Shown: positions 22,590 to 31,287 of the stretch, piece after piece
Layout: the number at the start of each line of letters is the position of its first letter
Position numbering within the stretch: position 1 is the first letter of the stretch
Assembly (NCBI GenBank): GCA_035534435.1
Contig: DATLRX010000103.1
Location: 1-35,410, forward strand
DNA length: 35,410 bases
Direction of reading: 5' to 3'
DNA from: Palsa-851 sp035534435
GTDB lineage: Bacteria > Chloroflexota > Dormibacteria > Aeolococcales > Aeolococcaceae
Program-made: the position numbers and the translations under genes
Notes under the pieces: generated by a model
Told to the model about the DNA's origin: nothing
The model's database searches: none
Seen by the model: the letters and a program-made list of their open reading frames with translations, nothing else

Positions 22590-23290
22590 GCGAGCGGGCT
22601 GAGCGCGGTGAGCGCTCCGAGATCCCCGGTGATCAGGGCGTCGACGAGATCGGCAAATCCCTGACCGTTCGGCTTGGTGAGCACCACGTCCGCTCTGGCC
22701 TTGAGGGCGGCGACCGCGTTGGCGACGGCGACCGAGACGCCCGCGACGGCGAAGAGCGCCACGTCGTTCTCGCCATCCCCGATCGCGACCATGCTGCTGG
22801 GGGTCTCGCCGATCGACCGCAGCGCGACTTCGACGCCGGTCCGCTTGCTGGTACCGGGTGGTATGACCATGGCCGACGCCCGGTTGAGGACGATGGCGCG
22901 GTCGATCCCGAGCTTGGCGATCGCGGCCGACAGCTTCGCCGTTTGCGTGACGCTGGTCGAGCAGAGGACCCGCCCGATCACGAGTGGCGTGACCCCGATG
23001 CGCTCGAGCTCTTCCACCAGCCTGCGCGGCAGCCGCGGGGCCAGGAGCGTCTCGCCCCCGTCGGCGTCGATGACCACCGAGCCGTTCTCCACCACGAGTG
23101 CCGAGAACAGCGAGCTGTGGTCGAACACGGACTCGAGCTCCTCCCGAGTTCGCCCGGTCACCAGGATCAGCCGCATACCGGTTGCGGCGATCCGCTCGAG
23201 CGAGGCGATCGTAGCCGGCGAGCAGATCCCTTCATTGGCGATCGTGCCGTCGTAGTCGCAGGCCAGCACGCGATGACGCATATCCCCCAT
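22583..23290 (-). CDS. HAD-superfamily (Cof-type) phosphatase
   Basis: 235 residues from the ATG at 23290. Motif I is CDYDGT (nucleophile Asp12, Asp14), motif II LVTGRT (Thr45), motif III Lys149 and motif IV GDGENDVALF (Asp172, Asp176), the order of the Cof/YidA-type subfamily with a C2 cap between motifs II and III (about residues 85-145). Such enzymes remove phosphate from sugar phosphates or similar metabolites; the substrate cannot be told. An upstream TTG (23344) and a downstream ATG (23281) are alternative starts. It follows the histidine kinase on the same strand by 50 bases, so the two are probably cotranscribed. Confidence 0.85.
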   Translation of the reverse strand: MGDMRHRVLACDYDGTIANEGICSPATIASLERIAATGMRLILVTGRTREELESVFDHSSLFSALVVENGSVVIDADGGETLLAPRLPRRLVEELERIGVTPLVIGRVLCSTSVTQTAKLSAAIAKLGIDRAIVLNRASAMVIPPGTSKRTGVEVALRSIGETPSSMVAIGDGENDVALFAVAGVSVAVANAVAALKARADVVLTKPNGQGFADLVDALITGDLGALTALSPLAG

Positions 23291-23340
23291 TGTCCCGGGG
23301 TCGTACCCAACGGGGTTCTCCGGCGCCGCGAGCAACGGCC

Positions 23341-24414
23341 TCAAAGGTCGAAGGTCGCCCTGACCTCGGTCCCCTTGCCGATCTGGGACCGGATCTCGAG
23401 CTTGCCTTTGTCGCCGTCCGCGCGCTCGCGCATGGTCAGCAGGCCGAAGTGACGCGTCTTGTCCATTCGCGCCTCGGTCGCCTCGACGTCCATGCCCACC
23501 CCGTCATCGCGGATGACGGCGCTGACCTGGGTGGGCAGGAAGGTGATGACCACCTCGACGTTGGTGGCCTTCGCGTGCTTGCGAGCGTTGTTGAGCGCCT
23601 CCTGCACGATCCGGAAGAGGGTCTGCTCGAGGCCCCCGCCCATCCGGATCTCCTCGCCGACGACCCGCAGATGCGCGTTGACCGAATTGCGTTCGCCAAA
23701 TTCGCCGACGAACTTGCGGAGTGTCGGCACCAGCCCGAGGTCGTCGAGCGTCATGGGGCGCAGATCGAAGATCAGGCGCCGGGTGTCGTCGAGGACGCTC
23801 CGGACCCCGCTCTTGAAGTCGGCGAGCTCGCTGACGACCATCTTCGGGTCCCGCGCGATCAGGCGCTCGATGATCTCGGCCTGCAGCACGAGGTTCGCCA
23901 TCGATTGCGCCGGCCCGTCGTGCATGTCACGGGCGATGCGCATCCGCTCCTCCTCGATGATCTGGAAGACCTGGCGCGAGGCGTCGCGAAGGCGCGCGGT
24001 GCCGTTCGCCGGGCCCGCGCTCGAGGCGAGCAGGTCGTCGAGGCTCCGGTAGACGGCACGGAGCACCTCCTGCTCAGCGCGGATGCTGGTGAGCCGCGTG
24101 CCGAGCTCGACCTGGCGCTCCTCGGTGGCGGCGAGGTCGGCGCGCACCTTGGCGAGGGTCCGGAAAGCGGTGTCGATCTCGTCGACGTCACCTGCCGGCA
24201 GCACGCTGAGCAGCGCTCCCCAGCTCGCTTCGGCCGCGCTCTGCGCGCCACGAAGCTCCAGGAGCCTGGTGGCCACGGCGGCCAGCTCCTCGTCAAGCGC
24301 AGTCGCCGAGGTGTCGAGCTCCTCGATACGCTTGGTCACCAGGAATCGCACGCCGGACAGCGCCGACGGATTCATGGTGGGGGCTGCTTCCACGTCACTC
24401 ACCGCAGTCATCAT
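23341..24414 (-). CDS. DegS/NarL-family cytosolic sensor histidine kinase
   Basis: 357 residues with no transmembrane segment. Residues about 20-150 are helical and charged, a DegS-like coiled-coil sensor. Residues 154-225 are a HisKA_3 domain, with EEERMRIARDMHDGPAQSM giving the phospho-acceptor His165. Residues about 260-357 are the ATPase domain: N box QEALNNARKHA, G1 DDGVGMD, final G box GKGTEVRATF. Such kinases usually phosphorylate NarL/FixJ-type regulators; none with an output helix-turn-helix is adjacent. The divergent single-domain receiver at 24547 is a possible partner. Starts at 24414, 24411 or a GTG at 24432 are all possible. Confidence 0.88.
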   Translation of the reverse strand: MMTAVSDVEAAPTMNPSALSGVRFLVTKRIEELDTSATALDEELAAVATRLLELRGAQSAAEASWGALLSVLPAGDVDEIDTAFRTLAKVRADLAATEERQVELGTRLTSIRAEQEVLRAVYRSLDDLLASSAGPANGTARLRDASRQVFQIIEEERMRIARDMHDGPAQSMANLVLQAEIIERLIARDPKMVVSELADFKSGVRSVLDDTRRLIFDLRPMTLDDLGLVPTLRKFVGEFGERNSVNAHLRVVGEEIRMGGGLEQTLFRIVQEALNNARKHAKATNVEVVITFLPTQVSAVIRDDGVGMDVEATEARMDKTRHFGLLTMRERADGDKGKLEIRSQIGKGTEVRATFDL

Positions 24415-24499
24415 GTCACCGCAGAGTCGCACCCTGCCCGCAGTTCACAAATGGCTGTGACAGGCCTGTTGCACGGCGAGCCGGAAGTTGCGGCCAGCG

Positions 24500-24505
24500 T
24501 ATAAC
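24500..24505 (+). promoter_or_regulatory. Possible -10 box for the single-domain receiver
   Basis: TATAAC, five of six consensus bases, about 41 bases before the receiver ATG, with no good -35. On the other strand the same site reads TTATACGCT, which could serve the divergent kinase. Nothing else was recognised in the 24415-24546 gap. Confidence 0.35.
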
Positions 24506-24546
24506 CAGATCGAAGTTCCATTGCCTCTCAGGGAAGACTCACACAG

Positions 24547-24984
24547 ATGACACACGGCGATCCGCCTCGGATTCTCATCGCGGAAGACGACGACTCTCTG
24601 CGACGACTTCTCGAGCTGCGGCTCGCGAGTGACGGGTTCGACGTGCGTTGCGCCGAGGACGGGATGGAAGCGCTCGAGATCGTGATCAAGGGCTGGCTTC
24701 CGGATGCCGTCGTCTGCGACGTGATGATGCCGCGGTTGAGCGGCCTCTCGGTGTGCCGCGAGCTGCGTGCTCAGGCGAAGACCTCGGAGACGCCGATCAT
24801 CCTGCTGACGGCACGGTGCTTCGACGAGGACATCCAGGCAGTCATGGGACTCGGCGGGATCACCTACATGGGCAAGCCGTTCGAATTCGCGCATCTGCTG
24901 AAGATGCTCTGGTCGTCGGTCGGGCTCGAACAACCGGGCAACGCGAGAGCCGCCCGCGTGATCTCTGGAGCATCGCAGAGCTAA
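24547..24984 (+). CDS. Single-domain response regulator (CheY-like)
   Basis: 145 residues, a stand-alone receiver. It has the acidic pocket Glu13-Asp14-Asp15, phospho-acceptor Asp58 (in VVCDVMMPRLSG), Thr88 and Lys110 (in YMGKPF). After residue 125 there is only a short tail with no output domain, so it should act by protein-protein contact or as a phosphate relay. AGGGAAG about 11 bases before the ATG is a weak Shine-Dalgarno. It is divergent from the DegS-like kinase and 22 bases before the first membrane protein. Confidence 0.88.
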   Translation: MTHGDPPRILIAEDDDSLRRLLELRLASDGFDVRCAEDGMEALEIVIKGWLPDAVVCDVMMPRLSGLSVCRELRAQAKTSETPIILLTARCFDEDIQAVMGLGGITYMGKPFEFAHLLKMLWSSVGLEQPGNARAARVISGASQS

Positions 24985-25006
24985 GACAGGCGGCGGGTTA
25001 CAGCGT

Positions 25007-26668
25007 ATGAGCAACGTGGCCGAGGCGGGGGTCCACGAACGGCGGAACATGTTCCGTGAGCGTTTGGATTCCTTCACGTCGCCCAGCGGGCTGTTCGTTG
25101 CGGCGGTGTTGATCATCATGGCCCTGCCGGTGACGCGCACCATTCAGGACCCGGACTTCTGGTGGCACCTCCGCGCCGGACAGCTGATCATTCAGCACGG
25201 CGGACTGCTCGGCAACGACCCGTTCACGTACACGGCCGCGAGCCATCACTGGACGATGCACGAGTGGCTGAACGAGGTGCTCTTCGCACTCGAGTACTCA
25301 ATCGCCGGACTCGGTCTCATCGTGCTCACGCTCTCCGCGATCACGTGGTTCGGTCTTGTCTGTGTGATGCAGAAGGCGCGACTGCGCCGGCCCGGCCGGG
25401 GCGTGCTCGGGTTCGGCATGCTGGTGGCCGTCATCGCCGGCTTTCCCATATGGGGGCCGCGTGTGCAGATGATCACGTTCGCGTTTGCCGCGCTGACGCT
25501 GCTGCTCGTCGAGCGGCACGTGATGCGCGGGGGAAAAGCCATATGGTGGCTCGTTCCGCTCTTCCTGTTCTGGAGCAACCTGCACGGCGAGTTCGTCATC
25601 GGGCTCGCCTTCATGGCGGTGATCCTGATCGCGGAGGTGATCGGTGGCGTGCTGCACATGCCCGACCAGGCGCCGCGTGAGCGGTTGCGACCCATCCTCT
25701 ACGTGTTGATCGCATGCGCGCTGGTGAGCATGATCAACCTCAACGGGCCCGGCATCCTGCTCTACGCCTTCGGCACGCAGGCGTCGAACGCGCAGCAGTC
25801 ACTCATCGAGGAGTGGTTCTCGCCAAGCTTCCACGACTGGGAGGTGCTCGTCTACGGCGCGATGCTGCTCATCCTCGTGATGCTCGTCGTTGCCAACCGG
25901 CACCTGCGCGCGCGCGATGCCGCGCTGGTGCTGGTGACGACCATGCTGTCGCTGCAGTCGGCGCGACACATCGCGCTCTTCGTTGCCGTGGCGACACCGA
26001 TGTTCATCGATCAGCTTGCGATGGCGATGCCGCGCATTCGCGCCGGCGTTCGCCGGCTCCGCCGAGCGCCGGCCAACGCGACGCATCGCGCGCGCACGCA
26101 ACCGCCGCTGCTCTTCCGGGCCACCGCGTCCGCGATCGTGCTCGCCGGACTCGGTGCGATCTCGCTTGCGTGGCTCGTCCCGAAGATGCAGGTGCAGGCT
26201 TACTCGCTCACGTACGCGCGCGAGTTCCCCGTATGCGCGGCACAGTGGTTGAAGGGCGCGCCGGAGCCGTTGAAGATCTTCAACCAGTACGGCGAGGGTG
26301 GCTATCTGGCGTACGAGCTCTCATCGCGCGGCGACAAGGTGTACATCTTCGGCGACGCGGCGCTGATGGGTGACCCACTGCTCCTCACCTACGCGAAGGT
26401 GGAGACAGCCGAGCCGCCATGGGACTCGATCATTCGCGACGCCGGCACTGACATCGTCCTGTACGACGTCAACACACCACTCGCCGACGTGATGGAGCAC
26501 ACCGCCGGTTGGACGAAGGTCTACCAGGACGCGCTCAGCATCGCGTTCGTGCCGACAACGAAGCTTGCGTCCCTGCATCTGCCGCCGCAACCGACCTCGT
26601 ATCCCGCGAACAGCGTCTGCGGTCAGCTCGCCAAAGAACCCGCACGCGCGTCGGCGGTGACGCCGTGA
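25007..26668 (+). CDS. Polytopic membrane protein, possible GT-C-like glycosyltransferase
   Basis: 553 residues with about 9-10 transmembrane helices (first at about 28-45, last at about 372-392) and a soluble C-terminal part. The first extracytoplasmic loop has DPDFWWHLRAG (48-58) and later HWTMHEWLNEV (81-91), with paired Asp, His and Glu residues. This is the layout of integral-membrane lipid-linked sugar transferases of the GT-C type, but I cannot name a family. The C-terminal part holds FNQYGEGGYLAYEL. The stop overlaps the next gene as GTGA. The second gene is a divergent copy of it. Confidence 0.6.
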   Translation: MSNVAEAGVHERRNMFRERLDSFTSPSGLFVAAVLIIMALPVTRTIQDPDFWWHLRAGQLIIQHGGLLGNDPFTYTAASHHWTMHEWLNEVLFALEYSIAGLGLIVLTLSAITWFGLVCVMQKARLRRPGRGVLGFGMLVAVIAGFPIWGPRVQMITFAFAALTLLLVERHVMRGGKAIWWLVPLFLFWSNLHGEFVIGLAFMAVILIAEVIGGVLHMPDQAPRERLRPILYVLIACALVSMINLNGPGILLYAFGTQASNAQQSLIEEWFSPSFHDWEVLVYGAMLLILVMLVVANRHLRARDAALVLVTTMLSLQSARHIALFVAVATPMFIDQLAMAMPRIRAGVRRLRRAPANATHRARTQPPLLFRATASAIVLAGLGAISLAWLVPKMQVQAYSLTYAREFPVCAAQWLKGAPEPLKIFNQYGEGGYLAYELSSRGDKVYIFGDAALMGDPLLLTYAKVETAEPPWDSIIRDAGTDIVLYDVNTPLADVMEHTAGWTKVYQDALSIAFVPTTKLASLHLPPQPTSYPANSVCGQLAKEPARASAVTP

Positions 26669-28212
26669 ACACCGCCGAGCTCGTCGTGATCGCCGATGCC
26701 GACCGTCAGCGCCGCGCAACCCGCAACGCCCGCCTCGGCTGGATCGGCGCCGCCGCGATCGTCGTCCTCGTGCTTTCCGTGCAGCCCTTCAGCAACACCG
26801 ACGTCTGGTGGAACCTGGCGCTGGGACGGCTGATCACGGCAAGCGGCATCCCAGCGCACGAGCCGTTCAGCTTCCTCCCGGCTGCCCACGCGTGGATCGG
26901 TCAGCAATGGCTCTACCAGGTCACGCTCGCCGGCCTCGTCGGTGCCGGCGGCGCGGGGCTCGCATCGCTGGTCATGGGCCTGGTCGCCACCGCCGCCGTC
27001 GTCCTCGCGGCGCTGTCGGTACCGAGCACCGCGCGCGTGACCGGTCCCTGGCTCGCCTTGGCGATGGTGATCACGGGCATCGTGCTCACCAGCGTCGTCG
27101 GGGTCACGAGTGAGGAGATCACGGTCCTCGGGGTCGCGATCGTGCTCTTCGTCGTCAGCCGGTGGCGCGATGGCAGAACCGCGGCCGTCTGGGGGCTCCC
27201 ACCGCTCTTCCTCATCTGGGCGAACATGGACTCCGGCTTCGCAGCAGGGTTACTCGTCCTCGTGGCCGCGTTGCTGCTGATCCACCCTGCGGGGAGCACC
27301 GAACGGCGCCAGCTGGCGCTCGCCGTCGCCGTCAGCGCCGTCGCCGCTCTCGCCAACCCGATCGGGCCGAATATCTACGTCTCTGTGATCGCCGCGGTGT
27401 TCAGCCCGGGCGCCGCGCAGCACCTGACCGGCTGGGCGTCGCCGGACTTCCACGCCTGGTCCATGCGCATCTTCGAGGCCGAGATCATCCTCATGGTCAT
27501 CCTCTGGACCATCTCCGGCGGACCCGAGCGCTTCGCGGCCATCGTCAGCTTCGGACTGCTCATCGCGACGCTGTTCGCCCAGGAGAACCTCGGCATCCTG
27601 GCGATCGTCCTGACGCCACAGCTCGCTGTTCACGGCGCTCGAGCGTGGAAGCTTCACGTGGCGCCCCGGCTCGGCACGCCCGCATGGGCGACCCGACGGC
27701 ACCTCCACCCCATGGCGACCGGTGGCGCGCTGGTCGCCATGGCCGTGGTGATGGTGGTGCTCCTCGTCCCCCAGCTGAGCCCGAGCGCGGCAGCTTCGTA
27801 CCAGGCGACGGCCTATCCGGAGGCCGCGGCAGGCTACGTCGCAGCGCACTTCCCCGGACAGCGGATCTACACCGTCGACACCTGGGGCGGGTATCTCGCC
27901 TATCGGTTCCCCGACGGACGCGTCGTCTTCCTCTACGACGAGCCCGCGGTGTTCAGCACCGGCGCGCTGAACCAGTACCTGGACATCGATCAGCTCGCGC
28001 CGAACTGGATCCACGTGCTGACCAGCGAGGACATCCGTCTCGCGATCCTTCCATCGGACGCGCGTGAGGCGTCGGCGATGCACTCGCTCGGCTGGACGAT
28101 CGACTGCTACGACCCGACCAGCGCCAGCATGGTGATGTCGGCGCCGCCGGCAGGGACGCCGCAACCGGTCGGCGGGCTCGTGATCCCACCACCTGACGTC
28201 CCCGACTGCTGA
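26665..28212 (+). CDS. Paralogous polytopic membrane protein
   Basis: 515 residues from a GTG at 26665 that overlaps the previous stop by 4 bases. The frame is open upstream inside the previous gene but the overlap start is favoured. About 10 transmembrane helices. NTDVWWNLALG (44-54) and WIGQQWLYQV (77-86) align with the two loop motifs of the preceding gene, and DTWGGYLAYRFPDG aligns with its C-terminal motif, so the pair arose by tandem duplication. His54, His85, Glu86 and Glu90 of the first copy are Asn or Gln here, which may mean changed or lost catalysis. Function unknown. Confidence 0.6.
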   Translation: MNTAELVVIADADRQRRATRNARLGWIGAAAIVVLVLSVQPFSNTDVWWNLALGRLITASGIPAHEPFSFLPAAHAWIGQQWLYQVTLAGLVGAGGAGLASLVMGLVATAAVVLAALSVPSTARVTGPWLALAMVITGIVLTSVVGVTSEEITVLGVAIVLFVVSRWRDGRTAAVWGLPPLFLIWANMDSGFAAGLLVLVAALLLIHPAGSTERRQLALAVAVSAVAALANPIGPNIYVSVIAAVFSPGAAQHLTGWASPDFHAWSMRIFEAEIILMVILWTISGGPERFAAIVSFGLLIATLFAQENLGILAIVLTPQLAVHGARAWKLHVAPRLGTPAWATRRHLHPMATGGALVAMAVVMVVLLVPQLSPSAAASYQATAYPEAAAGYVAAHFPGQRIYTVDTWGGYLAYRFPDGRVVFLYDEPAVFSTGALNQYLDIDQLAPNWIHVLTSEDIRLAILPSDAREASAMHSLGWTIDCYDPTSASMVMSAPPAGTPQPVGGLVIPPPDVPDC

Positions 28213-28227
28213 ACGGTCCTCTGCTCG

Positions 28228-29583
28228 TCAGGCGCCGGACGATGGGTTGACCACCGACCGCGCGGCTTCGAGACCGGCTTCCAGCCGCGACGTACCCGCA
28301 TCGCTGGGCTCCGGGGCGCTCTCCGGACGAGCGTGCGAGGCGGGCGCGATCACCTGGGCGAGATCGTCGCGTTCGAGGAGCCGGTAGATCTCGGCGGCGC
28401 CGTCGTTCGCCGGGCCGGCAACATCGTCGAGACCGGCTCGTGCCGCCTCGGCGCCGACCAGGAGCAGCGTGACCGCGCAGGCTTCGAGGTCGTCCTGGCT
28501 CACGGAGAGGATCACGGCCTGCTCCGCATAGCCGAGAGCACGCAGCAACGCGCCGCGGCGGATGGACACCTCGGCCAGAGCGCGCGAGCCGGCGGCCGCC
28601 AGGGGATCGAGCCCGAGGCTGCGGGAGATGATCACGCTCTCGGTCAGCCTCGATGCCGCGTCATCGATCGCGCCGGCGATGATCGCGATCCTGCCCAGGT
28701 CGTGGAGGGCCTCCGCGGCAACGGTGAGGTCGCCGGAATGGTGCGCGCTCTCGAGCAGCTCCTCTCCGTACCGCGCTGCGGTGGCGAGGTCGTTGCGCGA
28801 TCGCGCCAGCCCGCTGAGCGCGGCCAGCGTCCGTTCGCGGATCTGCCGGTCAGCGGTGCCGCACAGGGAGAGCGCCTGCTCGAGGCAGAGCTCAGCATGC
28901 GCGGTGTCTCCGGACTGGAACGCCTCGGCGGCGACGTCGATGAGGAGGCCGGCGGTTGCCGCTCGGAGGTCGCCGCGCTGATCGCGCGCGAGCGCTTCAC
29001 CGATGTTGCGCATCGCGTGGCCGCCGCGGCCGGCATCGAGCTCGACGCGGGCGAGATTGACGAGCGCCTTCGCGACGATGGCGTCGTCGCCCGCGCGGCG
29101 TCCGAGCTCGGCCGACTTCTCGAGGAGCGCGACCGCGGTGACCGCGTCGCCCGCGCGCGCCGCGTGCCGGCCCCATTCACCGGCGACGTTTGCCTGGAGC
29201 ACGACGTCGCCGCTGCGCTCCGCGAGACGGAGTGCCGCCTGCCAGTACGAGTCGGCGGCACCGTTGTTGACGCCGGAGAGCGCGGTCGCCAGATCCGACA
29301 TCGCGCTCGACGCCCAATCGGGGCGCGCCAGCGACCAGACGTTCAGCGCTCCGAGGACATCCGCCGAAGCGCCGGTGAGGTCGCCGAGCAGGTGGCGCGC
29401 CAGGCCGCGCGCAAGGAGCGCGGCACCGCGCTGCTCAGGGTGCCCGTCCGCGGACGGCCGGTCGAGTGCGCGGTCGTACGCGGAGACGGCATCGGCGAGC
29501 CGGCCCTCACGGAGAGCGGCTGCCCCGGCTGCGAGGTCGTCCGGTCGATCCGGCTGCACTGCGGCGTTTGGTTGAAGAGACAC
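28228..29583 (-). CDS. Tetratricopeptide-repeat protein
   Basis: 451 residues, almost entirely alpha-helical with repeats of TPR spacing, for example LARGLARHLLGDLTGASADV, LVNLARVELDAGRGGHAMRN and LHDLGRIAIIAGAIDDAASR. I count about eight or nine units. No signal peptide, transmembrane helix or catalytic domain, so it is probably a cytosolic scaffold. The last 50 residues are Pro/Ser/Ala-rich. The start is GTG (29581-29583) with no clear Shine-Dalgarno, so the exact N-terminus is uncertain. It is convergent with the membrane protein pair and divergent from the membrane kinase. Confidence 0.75.
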   Translation of the reverse strand: MSLQPNAAVQPDRPDDLAAGAAALREGRLADAVSAYDRALDRPSADGHPEQRGAALLARGLARHLLGDLTGASADVLGALNVWSLARPDWASSAMSDLATALSGVNNGAADSYWQAALRLAERSGDVVLQANVAGEWGRHAARAGDAVTAVALLEKSAELGRRAGDDAIVAKALVNLARVELDAGRGGHAMRNIGEALARDQRGDLRAATAGLLIDVAAEAFQSGDTAHAELCLEQALSLCGTADRQIRERTLAALSGLARSRNDLATAARYGEELLESAHHSGDLTVAAEALHDLGRIAIIAGAIDDAASRLTESVIISRSLGLDPLAAAGSRALAEVSIRRGALLRALGYAEQAVILSVSQDDLEACAVTLLLVGAEAARAGLDDVAGPANDGAAEIYRLLERDDLAQVIAPASHARPESAPEPSDAGTSRLEAGLEAARSVVNPSSGA

Positions 29584-29688
29584 GGCTGACCAGAAGTTTC
29601 CAGGACTGGGGCATGCATCCGTTCGCCTGTAACAGTGGGTGGTGCGGCATCGTTACGAGACCTTCGTCTGGCGAGACGGCGCGCCGCT

Positions 29689-29694
29689 TAGGCT
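29689..29694 (+). promoter_or_regulatory. -10 box before the membrane histidine kinase
   Basis: TAGGCT, followed by 7 bases and a GTG at 29702 that opens a 16-codon frame. Same hexamer as at rpsL and at 21023. No convincing -35. Nothing else was recognised in the 29584-29701 gap. Confidence 0.45.
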
Positions 29695-29701
29695 CACCTG
29701 A

Positions 29702-29752
29702 GTGAGCGAGGCCATCCGCGACCGAGCGCGCGTCTCTGACCGTCATGGCTGA
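29702..29752 (+). CDS. Possible leaderless 16-codon mini-ORF before the kinase
   Basis: GTG at 29702 gives VSEAIRDRARVSDRHG, ending with TGA at 29750-29752. The stop overlaps the kinase start (ATG 29745) by 8 bases in another frame. The kinase ATG has no Shine-Dalgarno, so coupling to this frame could supply ribosomes. Supported only by the layout. Confidence 0.33.
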   Translation: MSEAIRDRARVSDRHG

Positions 29753-31127
29753 GGCCCTGAGCCGGGAGCTCACCCAGCCCGGACCGGCGCGCGCCCCGAG
29801 CGGCTCCGAACGACCGGCGGGGCGTCTGCCAATGCGCAGACCGCGCTCCGACTCAACGAGCATGCCCGCTCGCGACCGCAGGGTCGGGATCGAGCGGACC
29901 ATCGAGTTGAGCCGATGGATGGTTCTCATCTTTGCGGCGGTGGCGAACAACTTCCCGGGCCTGGCGACAGGACAGTCGACGGCGGCCGTGAACCTGGTGC
30001 TCGGAAGCTGGGGCGTCTTCAACCTCGCGGCGACCGTCATGCTCCTCGCCCATCGTGTGCCGGGACGACGCCTGCAGGTGGCGACGATCGCGCTCGACCT
30101 CGCCGTCGCGAGCGGGCTCGTGTACCTCACCGGCGGCTACAACTCCGACCTCGCGGTCACGTTCTTCATCGTGGTCATCGCGAGCAGCCTGCGCTTCGGG
30201 CTCGCGGCGAGCATGGCGTGTGCCGTCGTTGCAGGGCTCGCGTACTTCATCGTCGGCTTCAACGTCGCGAACCATCATCTCGACACGCAGCTCGTCGACG
30301 CGCTGGTGTCGCGACTGTTTCTGCTCTTCGTTGTCGCGCTCAGCAGCAACCTGCTCGCGCGCGAGCTCGTCGGCGAACGCGACCGTCAGCTGCGCAGGTC
30401 CATCGAGCTCGAGCACGCCGCCTTCGCGGAGCTGCGCGAGGTCGACCGCATCAAGAGCGAGTTCATGATGCTCGCATCGCACGAACTGCGAACCCCGCTC
30501 ACGAAGATCAAGGCCTGGCTCACGCTGATGCACGATGCGGGCGACCGTCTGCCGCAAGACGCGCGCGACGAGGGCCTGCACGAGTTGCGCCTCGAGGCGG
30601 AGCACCTTGCGCGTCTCACCGACAACCTGCTCTGCATCGCGCAGCTCGAGTCGGGCGAGATCCGTCTCAAGACCGCCGCGGTCGACCTCGAGAACGTGTT
30701 CCGCGAAGTCATCGCGCGCTTCGTCGAGTCGGCGGACCACGATCGATTCGCGATCACCGTCGCGCCCGACGCGCAACGTGTGCTTGCGGACCACGAGCGC
30801 CTCGCACTGGTCGTGGCGTGCCTCATCGACAACGCGCTGAAGTTCTCCCCGGAGTCCGAGCCCGTGCGTGTCACCACGTACCGCGCGGTGAACAAGGTGC
30901 ACGTCGAGGTGCGCGACAACGGCCGGCGCATCCCGGACAGCGACGTCGACCGGGTGTTCGCCTCCTTCTATCAGGTGGAGTCGCCGCTGCTGCGCCAGCG
31001 CGGCGGATTCGGCGTCGGCCTCTACCTCGCACGCCAGCTCATCGAGCGCATGGGCGGGCGCATCTGGATCGACAACTCACGAGCTCGCGGCAACACGTTT
31101 GTGGTCGCGCTTCCGGTGCACGTGTGA
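29745..31127 (+). CDS. Membrane sensor histidine kinase
   Basis: 460 residues. After a basic, cytosolic N-terminus (1-50), about five or six transmembrane helices span roughly 55-205 with very short loops, suggesting the membrane domain itself is the sensor. A short linker helix leads to HisKA (about 235-300; His246 in MLASHELRTPLTKIKAW). The ATPase domain covers about 340-458: N box with Asn363 (DNALKFSP) and G2 GGFGVGL. The G1 box reads DNGRRIP, with Arg395 where glycine is usual. Later in-frame ATGs (codons 30 and 40) are possible starts. It precedes an OmpR-type regulator and probably partners it. Confidence 0.88.
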   Translation: MAEALSRELTQPGPARAPSGSERPAGRLPMRRPRSDSTSMPARDRRVGIERTIELSRWMVLIFAAVANNFPGLATGQSTAAVNLVLGSWGVFNLAATVMLLAHRVPGRRLQVATIALDLAVASGLVYLTGGYNSDLAVTFFIVVIASSLRFGLAASMACAVVAGLAYFIVGFNVANHHLDTQLVDALVSRLFLLFVVALSSNLLARELVGERDRQLRRSIELEHAAFAELREVDRIKSEFMMLASHELRTPLTKIKAWLTLMHDAGDRLPQDARDEGLHELRLEAEHLARLTDNLLCIAQLESGEIRLKTAAVDLENVFREVIARFVESADHDRFAITVAPDAQRVLADHERLALVVACLIDNALKFSPESEPVRVTTYRAVNKVHVEVRDNGRRIPDSDVDRVFASFYQVESPLLRQRGGFGVGLYLARQLIERMGGRIWIDNSRARGNTFVVALPVHV

Positions 31128-31235
31128 ACAGCGCGCTGCGCACCGTTGCCGCTCAATCCCGCGTGTTCCGGTTGCAGACACGTAAAGACGGGCAACGCCT
31201 CCGTAACCACGGGAGAGACGCGCAGGCTGCGGTGC

Positions 31236-31241
31236 TACCTT
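31236..31241 (+). promoter_or_regulatory. -10 box before the OmpR-type regulator
   Basis: TACCTT followed by exactly 6 bases and a GTG at 31248, so the predicted +1 is the G of that GTG. No clear -35. Confidence 0.4.
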
Positions 31242-31247
31242 GCAGCG

Positions 31248-31280
31248 GTGGGCACGTTTGGTGCGCTCGACCTCAAGTGA
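31248..31280 (+). CDS. Possible leaderless 10-codon mini-ORF before the regulator
   Basis: GTG at 31248 reads VGTFGALDLK and stops at TGA (31278-31280), 7 bases before the regulator ATG at 31288. The stop is part of AAGTGAAGGACAG, so the regulator's Shine-Dalgarno (AAGGA) overlaps the end of this frame. Same layout as before rpoB and the kinase. Confidence 0.35.
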   Translation: MGTFGALDLK

Positions 31281-31287
31281 AGGACAG

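Noticed and set aside
28333..29589. Open frame of 418 codons opposite the TPR gene
   Set aside because: The minus strand gives clear TPR helices; the plus translation is Arg/Gly/Glu-rich without domain features.
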